From: Anthoceros angustus
Taxonomy: Eukaryota; Streptophyta; Anthocerotopsida; Anthocerotales; Anthocerotaceae
Direction of reading: 5' to 3'
NCBI GenBank assembly: GCA_010909165.1
Contig: MU008158.1
Location: 2,319,478 to 2,383,477, forward strand
DNA: 64,000 nucleotides
The position numbers and the translations under genes are program-made. The stretch's first letter is position 1; each line of letters begins with the position of its first letter. The notes under the pieces are model-generated. The model worked only from the letters and a program-made list of their open reading frames with translations. It did no database searches and was not told the origin of the DNA. Below, in pieces: positions 1-10,819 of the stretch.

Positions 1-68
1 CCAGCTTGAGTGGGTTCAAAAAATGAGTTCGAGTGGAGCAACTATAATCCTAGGGGTCTCGGGAAGCA

Positions 69-1994
69 CTACGCGCTTCTCCTTCGTTTAAGGACCGTAT
101 TGGCATCATGCCCTTCTACATCAAGGACAGGTGCCTCAGGGCCAGCCCACTCAACGAGCTCACTCGGCTTTATGTCCTCAGATTCTTTCAGGTAGACTAC
201 ATAATCAAGATCGAAACCTCTCTCCTTCATCCACTCATTTTTCTTAAGGAGTTCTTCCTCCTTCAACCGCAGCTGACGTACCAGGGTCTTGTTCAAAGTC
301 TCTTTTGCCTCGATATTCCTTCTTCTTGCTTCATTGACCGCATTCTTTGCGGCAATGAGATCATCCTTCCGTTCAAGCTCCTCCCTGAGTGACTCCAGCT
401 CCTGAGCCTGCTCGTCTATGAGAGAGTTTTTCCTCTGCAGTTCTTCCCTTGATGCACGAATTAAGGAAATGCTCTCGGCCACCTGCTCTTGAACAATGCA
501 TATCACTGCACTCTCGTTCCCCAGCCTCCGCTTGGCAATCTCAAGCTGCTCACCCGTGGCTTCCAAATCCTCCTGTATAACCAGAGGAATATGTCTTCGA
601 AGCTCCTGCTCAGCTGACTCAAGGCGCAGTTTTGTTTGCTCTTCCTGCACCTTCGTGCACTCAGCCGTTTTTGTCAAACTTGCCACCTCTGCATTGCGAA
701 TTCGAATCATGATAGTCTTCATTTCAATGACTTCCTCCAAACCTTTGATCACTTCGCCCAGTGTTGCCTTGCGATCTTCAACAACATTCCAAGCTACGGA
801 ACCCGTATTGTTCTCTCCAACATTGTGCGATCCTTCGGCATTGCAGAACGTTCTCATGAACTTGTGATATATTTCATCACCCCAATCCTCCCTTAGCCTC
901 TGCAGCCGGGGGCTATCCCTTTCAGTGATCTTCTGCGATCAGAAAGAACCAGGCGATAAGAACCACCTTGAAGAGCTCAATAAAAGCAAAACAGAGAAAA
1001 CACATATCATCTCTCCAGACTTGAACAAGATACGTCCTGAGCAAAAGGTGATTTCTGTCGTGGAATACCAATGGGCCTCCGTGCAGGGCCTGGTCCTTCA
1101 CACCATGAACATCCAGCTGACTGACATCTCGGAAGGCAATTCCATTACAAGGTCCATACTCCTTGAGCGCTCTTGTGGCTACTTCCATATCCTACAATTC
1201 ATGCATGGAGTACGCAACAGATGCAGAGACAGATATTGCGTCAAAAGCGAAGAAGCATTATGCGCAGGCACTTCACTCACTTTGTCGGCTGAGCTCTTGC
1301 GACTGCAAAGAGACTCGCGGATTTCATTCACGTCGCTTATCAACGTAGTCACCAGCGTCGTCAACTCCGTGTTGACCATCATTTCCTGGCTTTCTGCTCT
1401 GCGACTCTACAGCCAAACAATTGAGCGCATGATTAACGCCTCACGACCCACAAATCTTCCAAGCCTGCATCCACCCCAACAAGCCACAAGACTCACTCCG
1501 AGAATCGCCATCTCCCGCTTCACCCGTTCCTCCACAAGCTCTTCAACCATGCCGGCCACAGTGCCCAGAGCCCCATACCGGGACAAGCCGAAATCAGCAT
1601 CGGCAGCTAGGTCTTGGGAGCTGGCCATCCAGCCGTACAGGGGCCATGAAGATAAAAAGTTGCAACAATCCGCCGGCACCTTCACATCTTCCTGGAGGCA
1701 TAGCGCTGCCCAATTGCGCCGACCTCGTCCCGCCTCCTCAAAGAATCTGTCGAAAGCTTGCACACTCAGGTAACCATGCATGTCGCGCCTGAACTGCACG
1801 AACCCTTGAAGGTAAGGCTTGCGGGCAGTCTTTCCAAATATGACAACATTCTGGGGAACAAACTCAGAAAAAAAATCTGTAATCCGTTCCCTGGCCACCT
1901 CCGGGTCCCAATGACCTGGTATGTTAGTGATAACTCCTGTCCACGGAACCACTACCAAATCTTCGACCTGCTTCCTGGGAGCTCGTGTGTCCAT
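69..1994 (-). CDS. XS-domain coiled-coil protein (SGS3/FDM-like)
   Basis: Four exons fit with matching phase 0: 1497-1994, 1281-1406, 1069-1191 and 69-932, giving 536 residues. Donors are GTGAGT, GTGAGT and GTATTC; the last is weaker, so the third exon end is less certain. Residues ~10-135 resemble the plant XS domain: 'GYLSVQAFDRFFEEAGRGR' followed by 'LYGWMASSQDL' matches the family pattern around its RNA-binding core. Residues ~300-495 are an almost continuous charged coiled coil rich in E, R, K and L. XS proteins such as SGS3 and the FDM/IDN2 proteins bind double-stranded RNA and act in small-RNA pathways and RNA-directed DNA methylation, dimerising through the coiled coil. I see no XH domain after the coiled coil and no N-terminal zf-XS finger, so this is a shortened architecture. 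The role in silencing is inferred from the family. Without splicing, exon 1 would run 29 codons into the intron and stop at 1407. Confidence 0.75.
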
Positions 1995-2908
1995 CGTTCC
2001 CTTTCAATCAGCCACAGGCATAATCCGAGATGGGCGCGGGGTGCCCCCGTCAGCTGCACCCGGGACCGCAGAGCAACGTTGGAGACAACCCCTTGCACCT
2101 ATCCATTTCCTTCGCAACATGACACGCTGAGCTTGCTGATCATTTTGCCAGAGCACCTACATCGTCTTCCCGACCATTAACCCTGCACACGCCTTCTAGT
2201 AAGGGTGCTCCCAGTAGCCAACAACAATCCCCGACCCTCTAGCACTCTTCGACAAACATTTATACTTTATGTACCACCCAAACCCTACGTCTACAAGGGT
2301 GTACCAATCATTAGGTCTTCTCGAAATCTAAAGTTTCTGGACATATCGGCTTTCACCTGATAGTTCATAACTGAATGTTCCAATGTATGATTTTCCAATA
2401 ACATTTTACATACACTTGGGCTGGTGCATTATGGTGTATGGAAAGTGCACTTCAGAATAACTTTTTGCACACTATCCTGTCCGACCGAAATGTTTTTTGG
2501 GAGGACTGGTGGAAGTGTCAAAGTATGGCATACCAAAGAGGACAGAGGGGACGGACATTTTTTTTCTTCCGCAAAACTTTTGGTGTCCGGTTTGGTAACC
2601 CGACCGAAATGGGGTAGCCCAAAGGACGACCAAAGCGCCACTTCATGGTCACCGGATTTCATAAAGGGAACTTTAGGTTTTTGCGCGCACTCTATGTGTT
2701 TTTTTTTCCACGCGAACAAAAAATTTTGTTCCGCAACGCTCCTGCTTAGGGTCCCAGATCTCATAGGCGACATGCCCGCTTTTAGGGTTCATGTGCTAAG
2801 AGGGTGGAGAAGCATGGTTTAGGCGGTGGGTTTAGGGCAAGCGATTTGGCGGGCCGCTTTGCGCCACGCATTACCTGGTTGGGGCGACCGTGGCGACGGA
2901 CGGGCACG
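1995..2908. other. Intergenic: XS gene upstream region and island edge
   Basis: No gene is supported here. 1995-2400 should hold the promoter of the minus-strand XS gene. 2440-2800 is low-grade repetitive DNA with 'gtggaagtgtcaaag' motifs related to the repeats at 31.3-31.6 kb. The 15-mer at 2524-2538 has an exact reverse complement at 31170-31184. Confidence 0.6.
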
Positions 2909-3455
2909 AGGGGCGAGGCGGGCGAGGCGGGCGAGGCGGGCGAGGCGGGCGTGTCGAGCACGCAGTGCACGCAAGCAAGCGCCCAGTGAGCCTTCGCAGC
3001 CAGCGCCTCATTGTGGTCGGGCGCAGAAAGGTGGCGGTATGAGCCCACCGCCACGGACGCATGGGCCGGGCGAGGCGGGCGAGGCGGGCGAGGCGGGCGG
3101 CGGGTGGGGGTTTCGCTGACCGGCGGAGAAGGCGGGCGGGCGGGGCAAGGCACGGGGCGGAGGAGGGCCGGGCGAGGCGGGCGAGGCGGGCGAGGCGGGC
3201 GAGGCGGGCGAGGCGGGCGAGGCGGGCGGCGGGCGGCGGGCGAGGCGGGCGGGCGCCTTCACTGGGTGACGACGAGGCGCCAGGCAAGGAGAGGCGGGGC
3301 AAGGAGAGGCGGGCGAGGCGGGCGGGCGAGGCGGGCGAGGCGGGCGAGGCGGGCGAGGCGGGCGGCGGGCGAGGCGGGCGAGGCGGGCGAGGCGGGCGGC
3401 GGGCGAGGCGGGCGAGGCGGCGGGCGGGCGAGGCGGCGGGCGGGCGCGACTACGA
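2909..3455 (+). repeat. GC-rich 9-bp minisatellite (gcgaggcgg)n
   Basis: Blocks of a 9-bp unit (gcgaggcgg) repeat in perfect runs, for example 3170-3240 and 3300-3450, mixed with a variant carrying an extra 'gcggc' step. Short unique segments lie near 2957-3060, 3105-3165 and 3255-3300. Because the unit is a multiple of three, all six frames stay open and give Arg/Ala/Gly- or Pro/Ala-rich artefacts; I do not treat them as genes. The G-rich strand could form G-quadruplexes. Confidence 0.9.
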
Positions 3456-3533
3456 GGGGAGGAGGCAGCCACGGTAATCCTCCCCATCCTTGCACCAAGC
3501 TGCAACTAACCTCGTCCCCATTTCTTCCTGCCC

Positions 3534-4258
3534 ATGGTGATGCCGAATTGTTTCATGCTCATTTCCTTGCAAACGGCTGACACGCAGATGGCTGCCTGGT
3601 GCCACTGCAGGTATTATTGTAGGCTTCCTGCGGTTGTGGGCGGGATGGCAGGCACCGGCCCACCCTCTCCTCCTCACATGCCGCAGGCCCCGCAGCCTGC
3701 AGCCACTGCATGTGCGGGGCAGCAGTGGAGGAGGGTTCCACGGTCTCCTCCGAGCTCACCCGATCCTAATATGTGGAGTGAGTTGTTTTACAGGTCTTAT
3801 GACCCCAAGAAGCCAATGCATCCTTTGTCCTACGAGGAGCTTGATGCGCTGTTGCAGCATGCGGAGGACCACAACGACCTCATCTGCCACATAGAGAACT
3901 ACCCCTTGGACTTGAAGTTCTTTTCGAGCTGAGGGAACGTGGTCGCAGTATTTGACCGGACCGGACTTCCTATCATGAGTGCCTTCCGTGTCGGAAGCGC
4001 ACTATTTCATGCATACCCATTTTGATGGGTGGCCATTGGGTCCTAACGATCACTGCGAGGCCTCGCGGTCCAAGCACCCGAGTCACCGGAGGACTTCTGT
4101 CGGATGGCCAAGTTTCACTCCGACGGCTTGACTCACAGTGCCGCACGGCCGCCTCGACGCTTATCGCCTCCCGGATTTCATCTCAACGTCTTTCACGAAT
4201 TGGACGACGCCAACCATGTCTTGTGGGAGGAGATGAACGACCTCTACATCATCGAGTG
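3534..4258 (+). other. Two unidentified coding-like stretches
   Basis: Two plus-strand stretches look protein-like but belong to no family I recognise. The first ends at 3932 and contains 'YDPKKPMHPLSYEELDALL' then 'HIENYPLDLKFF'. The second ends in a stop at about 4258 and contains 'FHELDDANHVLWEEMNDLY'. Both are rich in acidic and hydrophobic residues, unlike the repeat-derived frames next to them. They may be exons of one gene or decayed transposon coding sequence. No start codon can be chosen with confidence. Confidence 0.3.
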
Positions 4259-4259
4259 A

Positions 4260-4890
4260 TCATGGTGGTTAGGACTGTGGTCATGTGCTTTAGGCAATCG
4301 TGGAGCAGGGTTTTGATAGGACTTGATGTACGAGGCCTTTCTGGTTTAGATTTGTAGGTGTCTTCGCACCCCGCTGCCACACACGTTTTCAACTTGGCCT
4401 CGGTTCATGCTTGCCGCATCGTGTTCCTCGTGCCGCAACACTATAAAATTATGAAGGGGGAATATACAAACCCCCTTCAAGGGAAAAATAACCCCTTTGA
4501 CAGAAAAGACACCATCCACAAATTGCGGAAAACGGCTTGGTTTCGTATAGACATGTCGGTATGCATATCCCTAGCGGAAAACCAAACTGAAAATGGCATC
4601 CCCTCAAGACGAAATTACATGGCGCCGCCGCGCCTACTTACAAAAAGCACAAGTGTAACAACAAAATTTGAGAAAAGACCCATTGTTAATTTTAAGAGGG
4701 TCGAAAACATCCGGAATATGTTCGTAGTAGCAACTGCAAAACTAAACACCAACACCTCCGAGCAGGCGATTTTGCTAATCTCATGTTGTTCTATCGCGAG
4801 GGATTGTTTGAGAGTCCACCATTGCATCCACCGAATCGAATCTTCTACAGTGCCAAATTCGCATGCGCCCATCTCCGTAAGGCCAAAGCT
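4260..4890. other. Spacer with a possible C-terminal extension of the methyltransferase gene
   Basis: No independent gene is supported. A minus-strand frame (4615-4929) continues out of phase from the end of the ParB/methyltransferase reading frame and could be its C-terminal part after a frameshift. It has no recognisable domain. Confidence 0.35.
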
Positions 4891-4891
4891 A

Positions 4892-7460
4892 TCATTCGCA
4901 CCCAAAGCCTCGGTCTTCATTGATGTCATTTTGGGTGTCGTCGATGGTGGTCGCCGCCATACAAAGATCCAAAGTCATTCCATCCTCCATAAGTTCGCGG
5001 TTGTCGTCTTCAACCTCTTCGCACTCAATGCGACGACTTGGCTTTCGCGCCTTCTCGCTAATACATACCTCTTTTGCCCGTGATGGTCCCTCGTGCGGCT
5101 CAAAAGGGCCTCCTGACGGGCAAGACATCAACGCTGTATGCGCTGGCAATGTAACTGCGCATCTCAAGTCCGCCTATTGCAATTGCCACAGCCAACGCAG
5201 CTAGTGTCGTAGTCCCACCGCCTCGAGCATGCATCAATAACCCGCCTCCTCCTTGGAGAATGTCCTCACGAGTTTCATCATAAGACCCAATGGTCTCGGT
5301 ATGGGCACACTACCAACTTGTCATGAGACAGTAAAGCTTTCTTGACGCATGAGGGTGTCCAATAACATCTTCCATTGTTGAAGGTCCGTGCATCACATTT
5401 GGCATCATGGCAGCCCCGCCTTAACATCCATCTTTCACACCCCATCCAACTGTAACGTATTCCACAGTCTCAAATCCTCCTCTGTCGTTGTTCATGTTAG
5501 TCTTATCCCAAATGAATGACACCAAGCCGCCTTTGGCACACCACTTTCGCATAGCCTCCCTTACCGTATGGGCTTCTTCAACACCATGCATGACGATAAT
5601 TCGGAAGTCGTCATTTTCCGTTTTCTCCTGGAAACTTTGGAACACAGCACCCATCATGGATAAATCCATTCGTTTGTCCATTGGCCCGATGTCAAATCCA
5701 CGGGAACATCCATGACAAGAAGGGTGTATTTCCTTCCCTCAAAACCCACGCATGTCCGAGCGTTGCGGGCTTCCACAATCGACTGCTTCTCACCGACGGA
5801 ACATTGAATATCCGGAGTCCTTCTTGCAAGTCCTTATCCGCCAAAGCCCGCTGCTCATTCTCTAAGCCCTTCCAATTATTGATCTCGAAAATGAAATGAC
5901 TAAGTCGCCGGCAGCTTTGTCAAGACCTCCACGTCCTTGATTCTAAACCAAACAACTGTTAGAATGCGGCCGCTCAAGCACCTCACAACTACTAAGCGGT
6001 GGGCGCGGCGGCGCCCGCTCCATCCGCTGCGATAACCCCTTGAGGCGCGGCGGCCGGCGCCCCTCCCTAGTGGAGCCACGGCCGGCCGGCCCGGTGGGCG
6101 AGGCCACGGGGCTGGCGCCCTGCCTGACACGGTGACGGTAGGGTGCGGCCGCGGCCCGGCGCGTGTCGGCGACCTACCAGCGGTGGCGCCCAAGATGTGG
6201 CGGCGCGATCCGGACATGCGGCGGCGGCCGGCCGCGCCTGAAAAAAATGGAAAGAAGGTCTGGGAAAATGGCTTACCTTTCCGCAAATGCCGTTTGGAAT
6301 CGCGAAAGCATTTCATCGATTGAGTCTTTGGGGATACTCTGCCGAACCTCTTCAAAAGAAGAGCAACCCAAGTGTTTAGCCATCGCCACTTGAATAATAT
6401 GGAATTTCTTCGAGCGATATATCGTCATCCATTCCTTTCGTGTCAATGAGACTCGCCACACTTTCTCGCTATGATAAGTATCTGCTGCCCACACTCACTG
6501 GAATCCCTTGAAATGATTTCCAAGGCTTTGCAAGCATATCTTTTGGCTTCACATAAAGGTGTCTATTTTGTTAGCCTCGTCACTTTCCGCTTCACCTTGC
6601 TCTTCTTGCTTGTCCTCGCTATCACATGCTTCTTCCGCCTGCAACTCCGCTTCCCACTGTAAATATCTTGTCTACATTTTCCCATACCCTACCCTCTTGT
6701 TCGCGATGCATAAAATGTAGGTCTGTTGTCAACCTTGTTACATTTATAAACATCATCTTCGCGTGCTTCATCATCCTCAATAAGCCCCAACACCTTATAC
6801 AAGTTGAATTTCCATGTCATGGTCATACCATCCCGCTTCGCAATAATCAATTCATCACGCAAATACCTCACCGCTATAAAATTCATCTTCCGCGCTTGTC
6901 GACATCGTACATGGTCTGGCAGGACTCGCATCTCCGCATTGAGACCATGTACACATGAGCCTCCACATACTGAAACCGCTTTTTGCCCGGAGAGATGTCT
7001 GCAAGATGCTTCATTGCCGCATAAGTGTGGTTTCCTCCAAGGACTCCCATGACATATTTTTTGGCCCTGAATCTCTGCCAGTCTAGTTTTTCCATGTCAT
7101 CACACTCCGCAGGATCAATCATACATAATAAAGGCAAAACGCCCTCTTCAATCCTCCCTTTTGATATAACACGCGCCAAATAATTGGCCCATGCTTCATC
7201 CACCCTCTGTGCATCAGGCGTAAGGTACGATGCCGGTCGAAGGTTCTCCAATTTCACCAGCACTGTTTCCAATACTACCTTCTTCGCATATGCTGCTTCT
7301 CTGACCCGTGTCAAGGGGTCTTCATCCCGGATAGCTTCCGCAATCCTCTCCTGGTCTGTTGTCACATGAGGGGTGGGAATGTCACCCACATTTTCCACCC
7401 TCCGCTTTGTTGCCTTTCCTCTTTGCTTTTGCTTAGGATGGTCCTCTGTCCTTCCCTCTT
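4892..7460 (-). CDS. ParB-like / DNA methyltransferase-like fusion, frame-disrupted
   Basis: Reading right to left, the N-terminal part (6883-7398) has a ParB/sulfiredoxin-like fold signature: 'LLCMIDPAECDD', then 'VMGVLGGNHTYAAMKHL', which resembles the family's G-N-H/R motif. A donor-like GTCTCA ends this exon, and further coding-like blocks follow at 6689-6900 and 6273-6494. At about 5690-5750 a 'DVP...GFDIGPMDK' block resembles methyltransferase motif IV. 'FIWDKTN' at about 5500 is followed by 'GGFETVEYVTVGW', the usual W-D-K ... E-Y pattern of N4/N6 amino-methyltransferases. Then 'GGGTTTLAALAVAIAIGG' at about 5190-5240 resembles the SAM-binding motif I. Order IV then I is that of beta-class enzymes. 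An acidic tail ends at 4892. Frame changes occur around 5290, 5400 and 5700, and a GC-rich block interrupts 5985-6245, so exon structure is unresolved. ParB-methyltransferase fusions are typical of phages, plasmids and some mobile elements; activity here is unproven. Confidence 0.6.
5985..6245. repeat. GC-rich insert inside the methyltransferase gene
   Basis: About 260 bp of very GC-rich sequence built on gcggccggc/ggcgcc palindromic steps separates two coding-like blocks. Similar ggcgcc-rich patches occur near 7520-7690, 10750-10960, 14120 and 16445-16600. They interrupt otherwise moderate-GC sequence and may be introns, small insertions or expanded simple repeats. Confidence 0.55.
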
Positions 7461-7519
7461 TCGATCTTCTTCAGATCCCGCCTTCCTTTTCCCTTAGGCC
7501 CTTCCTCCTCTCGCACTCA

Positions 7520-10500
7520 TGAGGAGCGGCGCCGGCGGCGCCCCTCCCGCCTCATGCGATGGTGCCTGAGGCTGCTCCTGCAGGTGAGGCGCCGGCCGCC
7601 GGCGCCCGGTTCACCTCCGCTTCCAAGAGCTGCACGCCAAGAGCACCGCCCCGACCCACAAGCGCCAGGCCGGCGCCCTCAACCACCTCCAGATGTCGCA
7701 ACCCCCGGGTGTTTCATAAGGCATGAACACCCCGCATCCTCGTGCCCTCAGCGTCCGAATTTTCTTCATCCGAATGCCCAGATATCGCATTGGCCCATAG
7801 TCTTCATCCTCGGGGCCAAAGGTGCCCTCCTCGTTGTCGCCCTTCTCTTCCTCCTCGTCACGCACCTCGGCTCTTGCGCCACGCCATGACCTCTCCCAAC
7901 GATCGCTTGTGTGATTTCCGCACACAAAGTCACGATGAACGCATTCCCCATCACGAGCCTGCGCAATGAACAATGCTCGATGTTAGAGACAACCGATGTC
8001 GAAGCAAAAACATTGGAAAGCGAAATTGGATCGAGTTGCGAATACCGATTGCTCCATTCCAAAAGCAAAAAGCTCGGTTCGCACTTCTTGATCACAAGAT
8101 TGTTGAACCCGATCTCGAGCGCTCTGTATAGCTCGGGACCGTGGCAGCATCAAATTCTTGGGGCCTTGTAATGCGAGCAATCGTACATGATCCCCATTGG
8201 ACATGTCCAATGTTGCCCACACTGCCCACCACCCCGTTGATTTGGCAAAGGCATCCTTGTAACCCATAATCCACGGCTTGTATAAGCGTCCAAAACATGC
8301 TCGCCTTCGGTTGCGGATCCCGAACAACCATCCAATCCTTGTCCAAGACCTTCAGCATCCATCCGAGCTCCAAGGCCGAATGTAAACTGTCTCTCAAGTG
8401 TATGGCGAAGGAATAGGAGCCACCCTCTTCCCACCCTTCTCCACCTTCTCTCCATGGCCTCGATTTTGTTGTGGAAGCCTTGCCGACCCCAGCCTGGACT
8501 GAGTGGCCCCACCGCGGAAGCGCCCGCAGCCCCTACAGCATGTCCTCCCAAAGAGAGGTCTTCCATGCAAATCATCGGCGCCGCCACTTTGCTTTCCGCC
8601 ACTCGTTTTCTTCGCCCTCCTGACAGCTGGGGGATTCCGCTCGATCCTTCTTGCTTTCCGCCCATCGCCATCACCTTCATTCAAAGATAGGCCAATTCGG
8701 ATGGGCCTTCCTTCTCGCAATCAGCGACCGCAATTCCAACAAACGCGGCCAATGGATTCACAACCGCAAACTGAAAGTGAGAAAACCCCGAGCAAGCGCC
8801 CGGCTCTCGCCCAATTTCTCCGCGTCGCAATCAAGGGGTTAGAGATGGCGCCCGCACTCGCCGCCACCGCCTCGAGTCAGACCGCCAACGCCTCCGCGCA
8901 CAAAGCTGGAATTGCTCGCCGTTTCGTGAGGATGGTTGCGCCACGGTTTTGTATGCTCAAACTTGCTTTTTAAGCGCCGTAACTCGTTCACCTCTCCTGA
9001 ATAATTACTTTAAGTTAGGGTTTCTGGTTGCTCCAACTAGCCGATGGTTCGAACCGGTGGTCACATTATTAACGCCGCCATGTTGTACTACAGTTAACGC
9101 TACCGCTTTTCCCATTGCGTGTGGGTTTGTTTAATTACAAACCATAATGACTTTCCGTTACTTGCCTCCACCGCAAGCATTAGTAACTTAACGACGTTTT
9201 CTTCAACAATGGTTTTATATGGTTGGTGAGTTATCCAAAAGCGGCCTCCGGAAGGCTTAGACATTTCACGTATCTTGTTAGAATGAACCTTGCCTTCTTT
9301 CAATTCCTCCACTTTCGTCCTACCTCGGAAGACGCCCAACAAAATGCTTGCGCCACTCACTCAGAGGACGACGATGTAAGCCTGAACGCTTTTCGCCGAA
9401 TGTCGCCGGATGGATGCGCGCAAACATGTCCTCATTCCTGCTTTGATTGTGCTGACTTTGCGGATGGTGAGGTCAATCCCAATATGAAGACATCTTCAAA
9501 AAGCAACGGACGAGGAGAAGAGCGGACTGAATCGTCCGCAAGGTCGCAAGACATCTCCGCCTCTCGCGCCACTACGGGTCCTGAAGGTTTGTTTCATCAC
9601 CGGATCTAATGGAGGTTGACTTTGTGAATTTTATCCTCTACTAACCGTCAAGTCTTTGCACACCAGAATCGGAGGTGGCCGACATCGCGGCTCTCCTCCC
9701 TACCATTCCGAGGTGCCCGCGGACACCAAGAAATCTTAACCCAGATGCCGCCCGGAAGGATCTCCATGCAAACAACGGTGTGAGCAAGCGCGACCGCTAG
9801 AAACCGAGGCCCTCCCAAGGGTGGGCTCCGAATGCGTGAGGCGATTGTTCGCCGCGGAGTCCGCCACGCACCATCGACGAGCGAAGACGGCAATCCAGAA
9901 TGAGGAGGCGAGACGAATCCCCGGAGATCGACATCCGCCATCTTATCACCCCAAACCGGAGTGAGACTTTGGTGTCTGCAGACTACGAGTGTCCGGTGCA
10001 AGAGGCGAGTGCGGGGTCTCAATGAGGAAATGTGAAGTCGAAGTATCAACATTGATTTCGGAAGGCATGTTGCAATCGGATGTGTCTCCAGTTGACAAAA
10101 GAAAGGTTTCGTGAACAACGATATCGCTATTTACGGATGGGGAGGCGAGCAGAAACATTTTGGAATCACAAAGGTGCGACAGATCCGGGTAACGCCAAAG
10201 TTGTGACTCATCTTGGGGCGGATCCTTTTAGATCGCTGCGCCTTGGAAGAGTGTATTGCCTCGGCCACGCAGTATGAAGAGTTGAAGAGTAGAGTCATCG
10301 AATGCACCGTGGGATGCTATGAGGCGAATCCAAAAGCAGCCTCACCATGCATTAAGTGCAATAGCTGGATGGACAATGCTTTCCTCAACATGGTGAGAGA
10401 CTTCCAAATATCGAGGTCTTCAACTTACCCGACACATACACAAAACTAGAAATTTGGAGTGAATATAGGCGGCATTGTGAACAAAGAGGTCGGTGACGCG

Positions 10501-10819
10501 TGACTCCACCGGTTCTTGAAGCTATGGAAAGGGCACTTCAACAGGTAAAGATTCCAAAGTCTAACAGATTCTCTACTTGCTCCTACCGGATTGAAAACAA
10601 CTATACGAAATACAATCTCAAAGGTTGATCAAGGTAAGTTACATTGTTATCCTTATCCCTTGTTTCCAAAGATACAGAGGGTGTTGACCATGTGGGCCAA
10701 ACCCTCAATGGCGATGTATATGTAGTATGTGAATGCCCCCCCAGGGACATGTCCCAGGTGCGCCACCGGCGCCCACCAATGTCTACCTTATCTAAGGAGG
10801 GTTCCTGGTCATGCGGGGC
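7520..10819. repeat. Tandem duplication unit, copy 1 (~3.3 kb)
   Basis: This segment aligns end to end with 10820-14028. Both begin with the same 'catgcgatggtgcctgaggc' block and end with 'ggcgatgtatatgtagtatg' plus a short tail. Runs of 20-60 identical bases are broken by clusters of short insertions and deletions, most of them at CpG-rich spots. The left half carries minus-strand coding-like sequence toward the methyltransferase gene. The right half carries plus-strand coding-like sequence homologous to the 5' exons of the transposase. An AT-richer centre near 8.95-9.2 kb could be a shared promoter. Confidence 0.9.
9450..10640 (+). pseudogene. Truncated 5' copy of the transposase gene
   Basis: This plus-strand part of duplication copy 1 matches the 5' exons of the transposase at 12.7-13.86 kb but is not followed by the catalytic exons. 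Some patches read cleanly here and not in the other copy: 'LEECIASATQYEELKSRV' and 'CIKCNSWMDNAFLNMVRDF' at about 10240-10400. Elsewhere it is out of frame: near 9485 the intact 'NMKDIFRKATDEEKSGL' of copy 2 becomes a different frame. It stops at the donor-like site around 10632, after which copy 2 begins. Confidence 0.6.

Noticed and set aside
1407-1496. Hydrophobic C-terminal tail of XS exon 1 as a membrane anchor
   Set aside because: It is read from an intron with a GTGAGT donor and TGTAG acceptor; splicing restores the frame into the coiled coil.
2871-3505. Arg/Ala- or Pro-rich frames over the minisatellite
   Set aside because: A 9-bp unit keeps every frame open; the sequences are repeat artefacts.
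4892-7460. Bacterial contamination as source of the ParB/methyltransferase gene
   Set aside because: It is embedded in the same repeat-rich eukaryotic sequence and has intron-like breaks. I cannot fully exclude misassembly, but nothing bacterial (operons, ribosome-binding sites) surrounds it.
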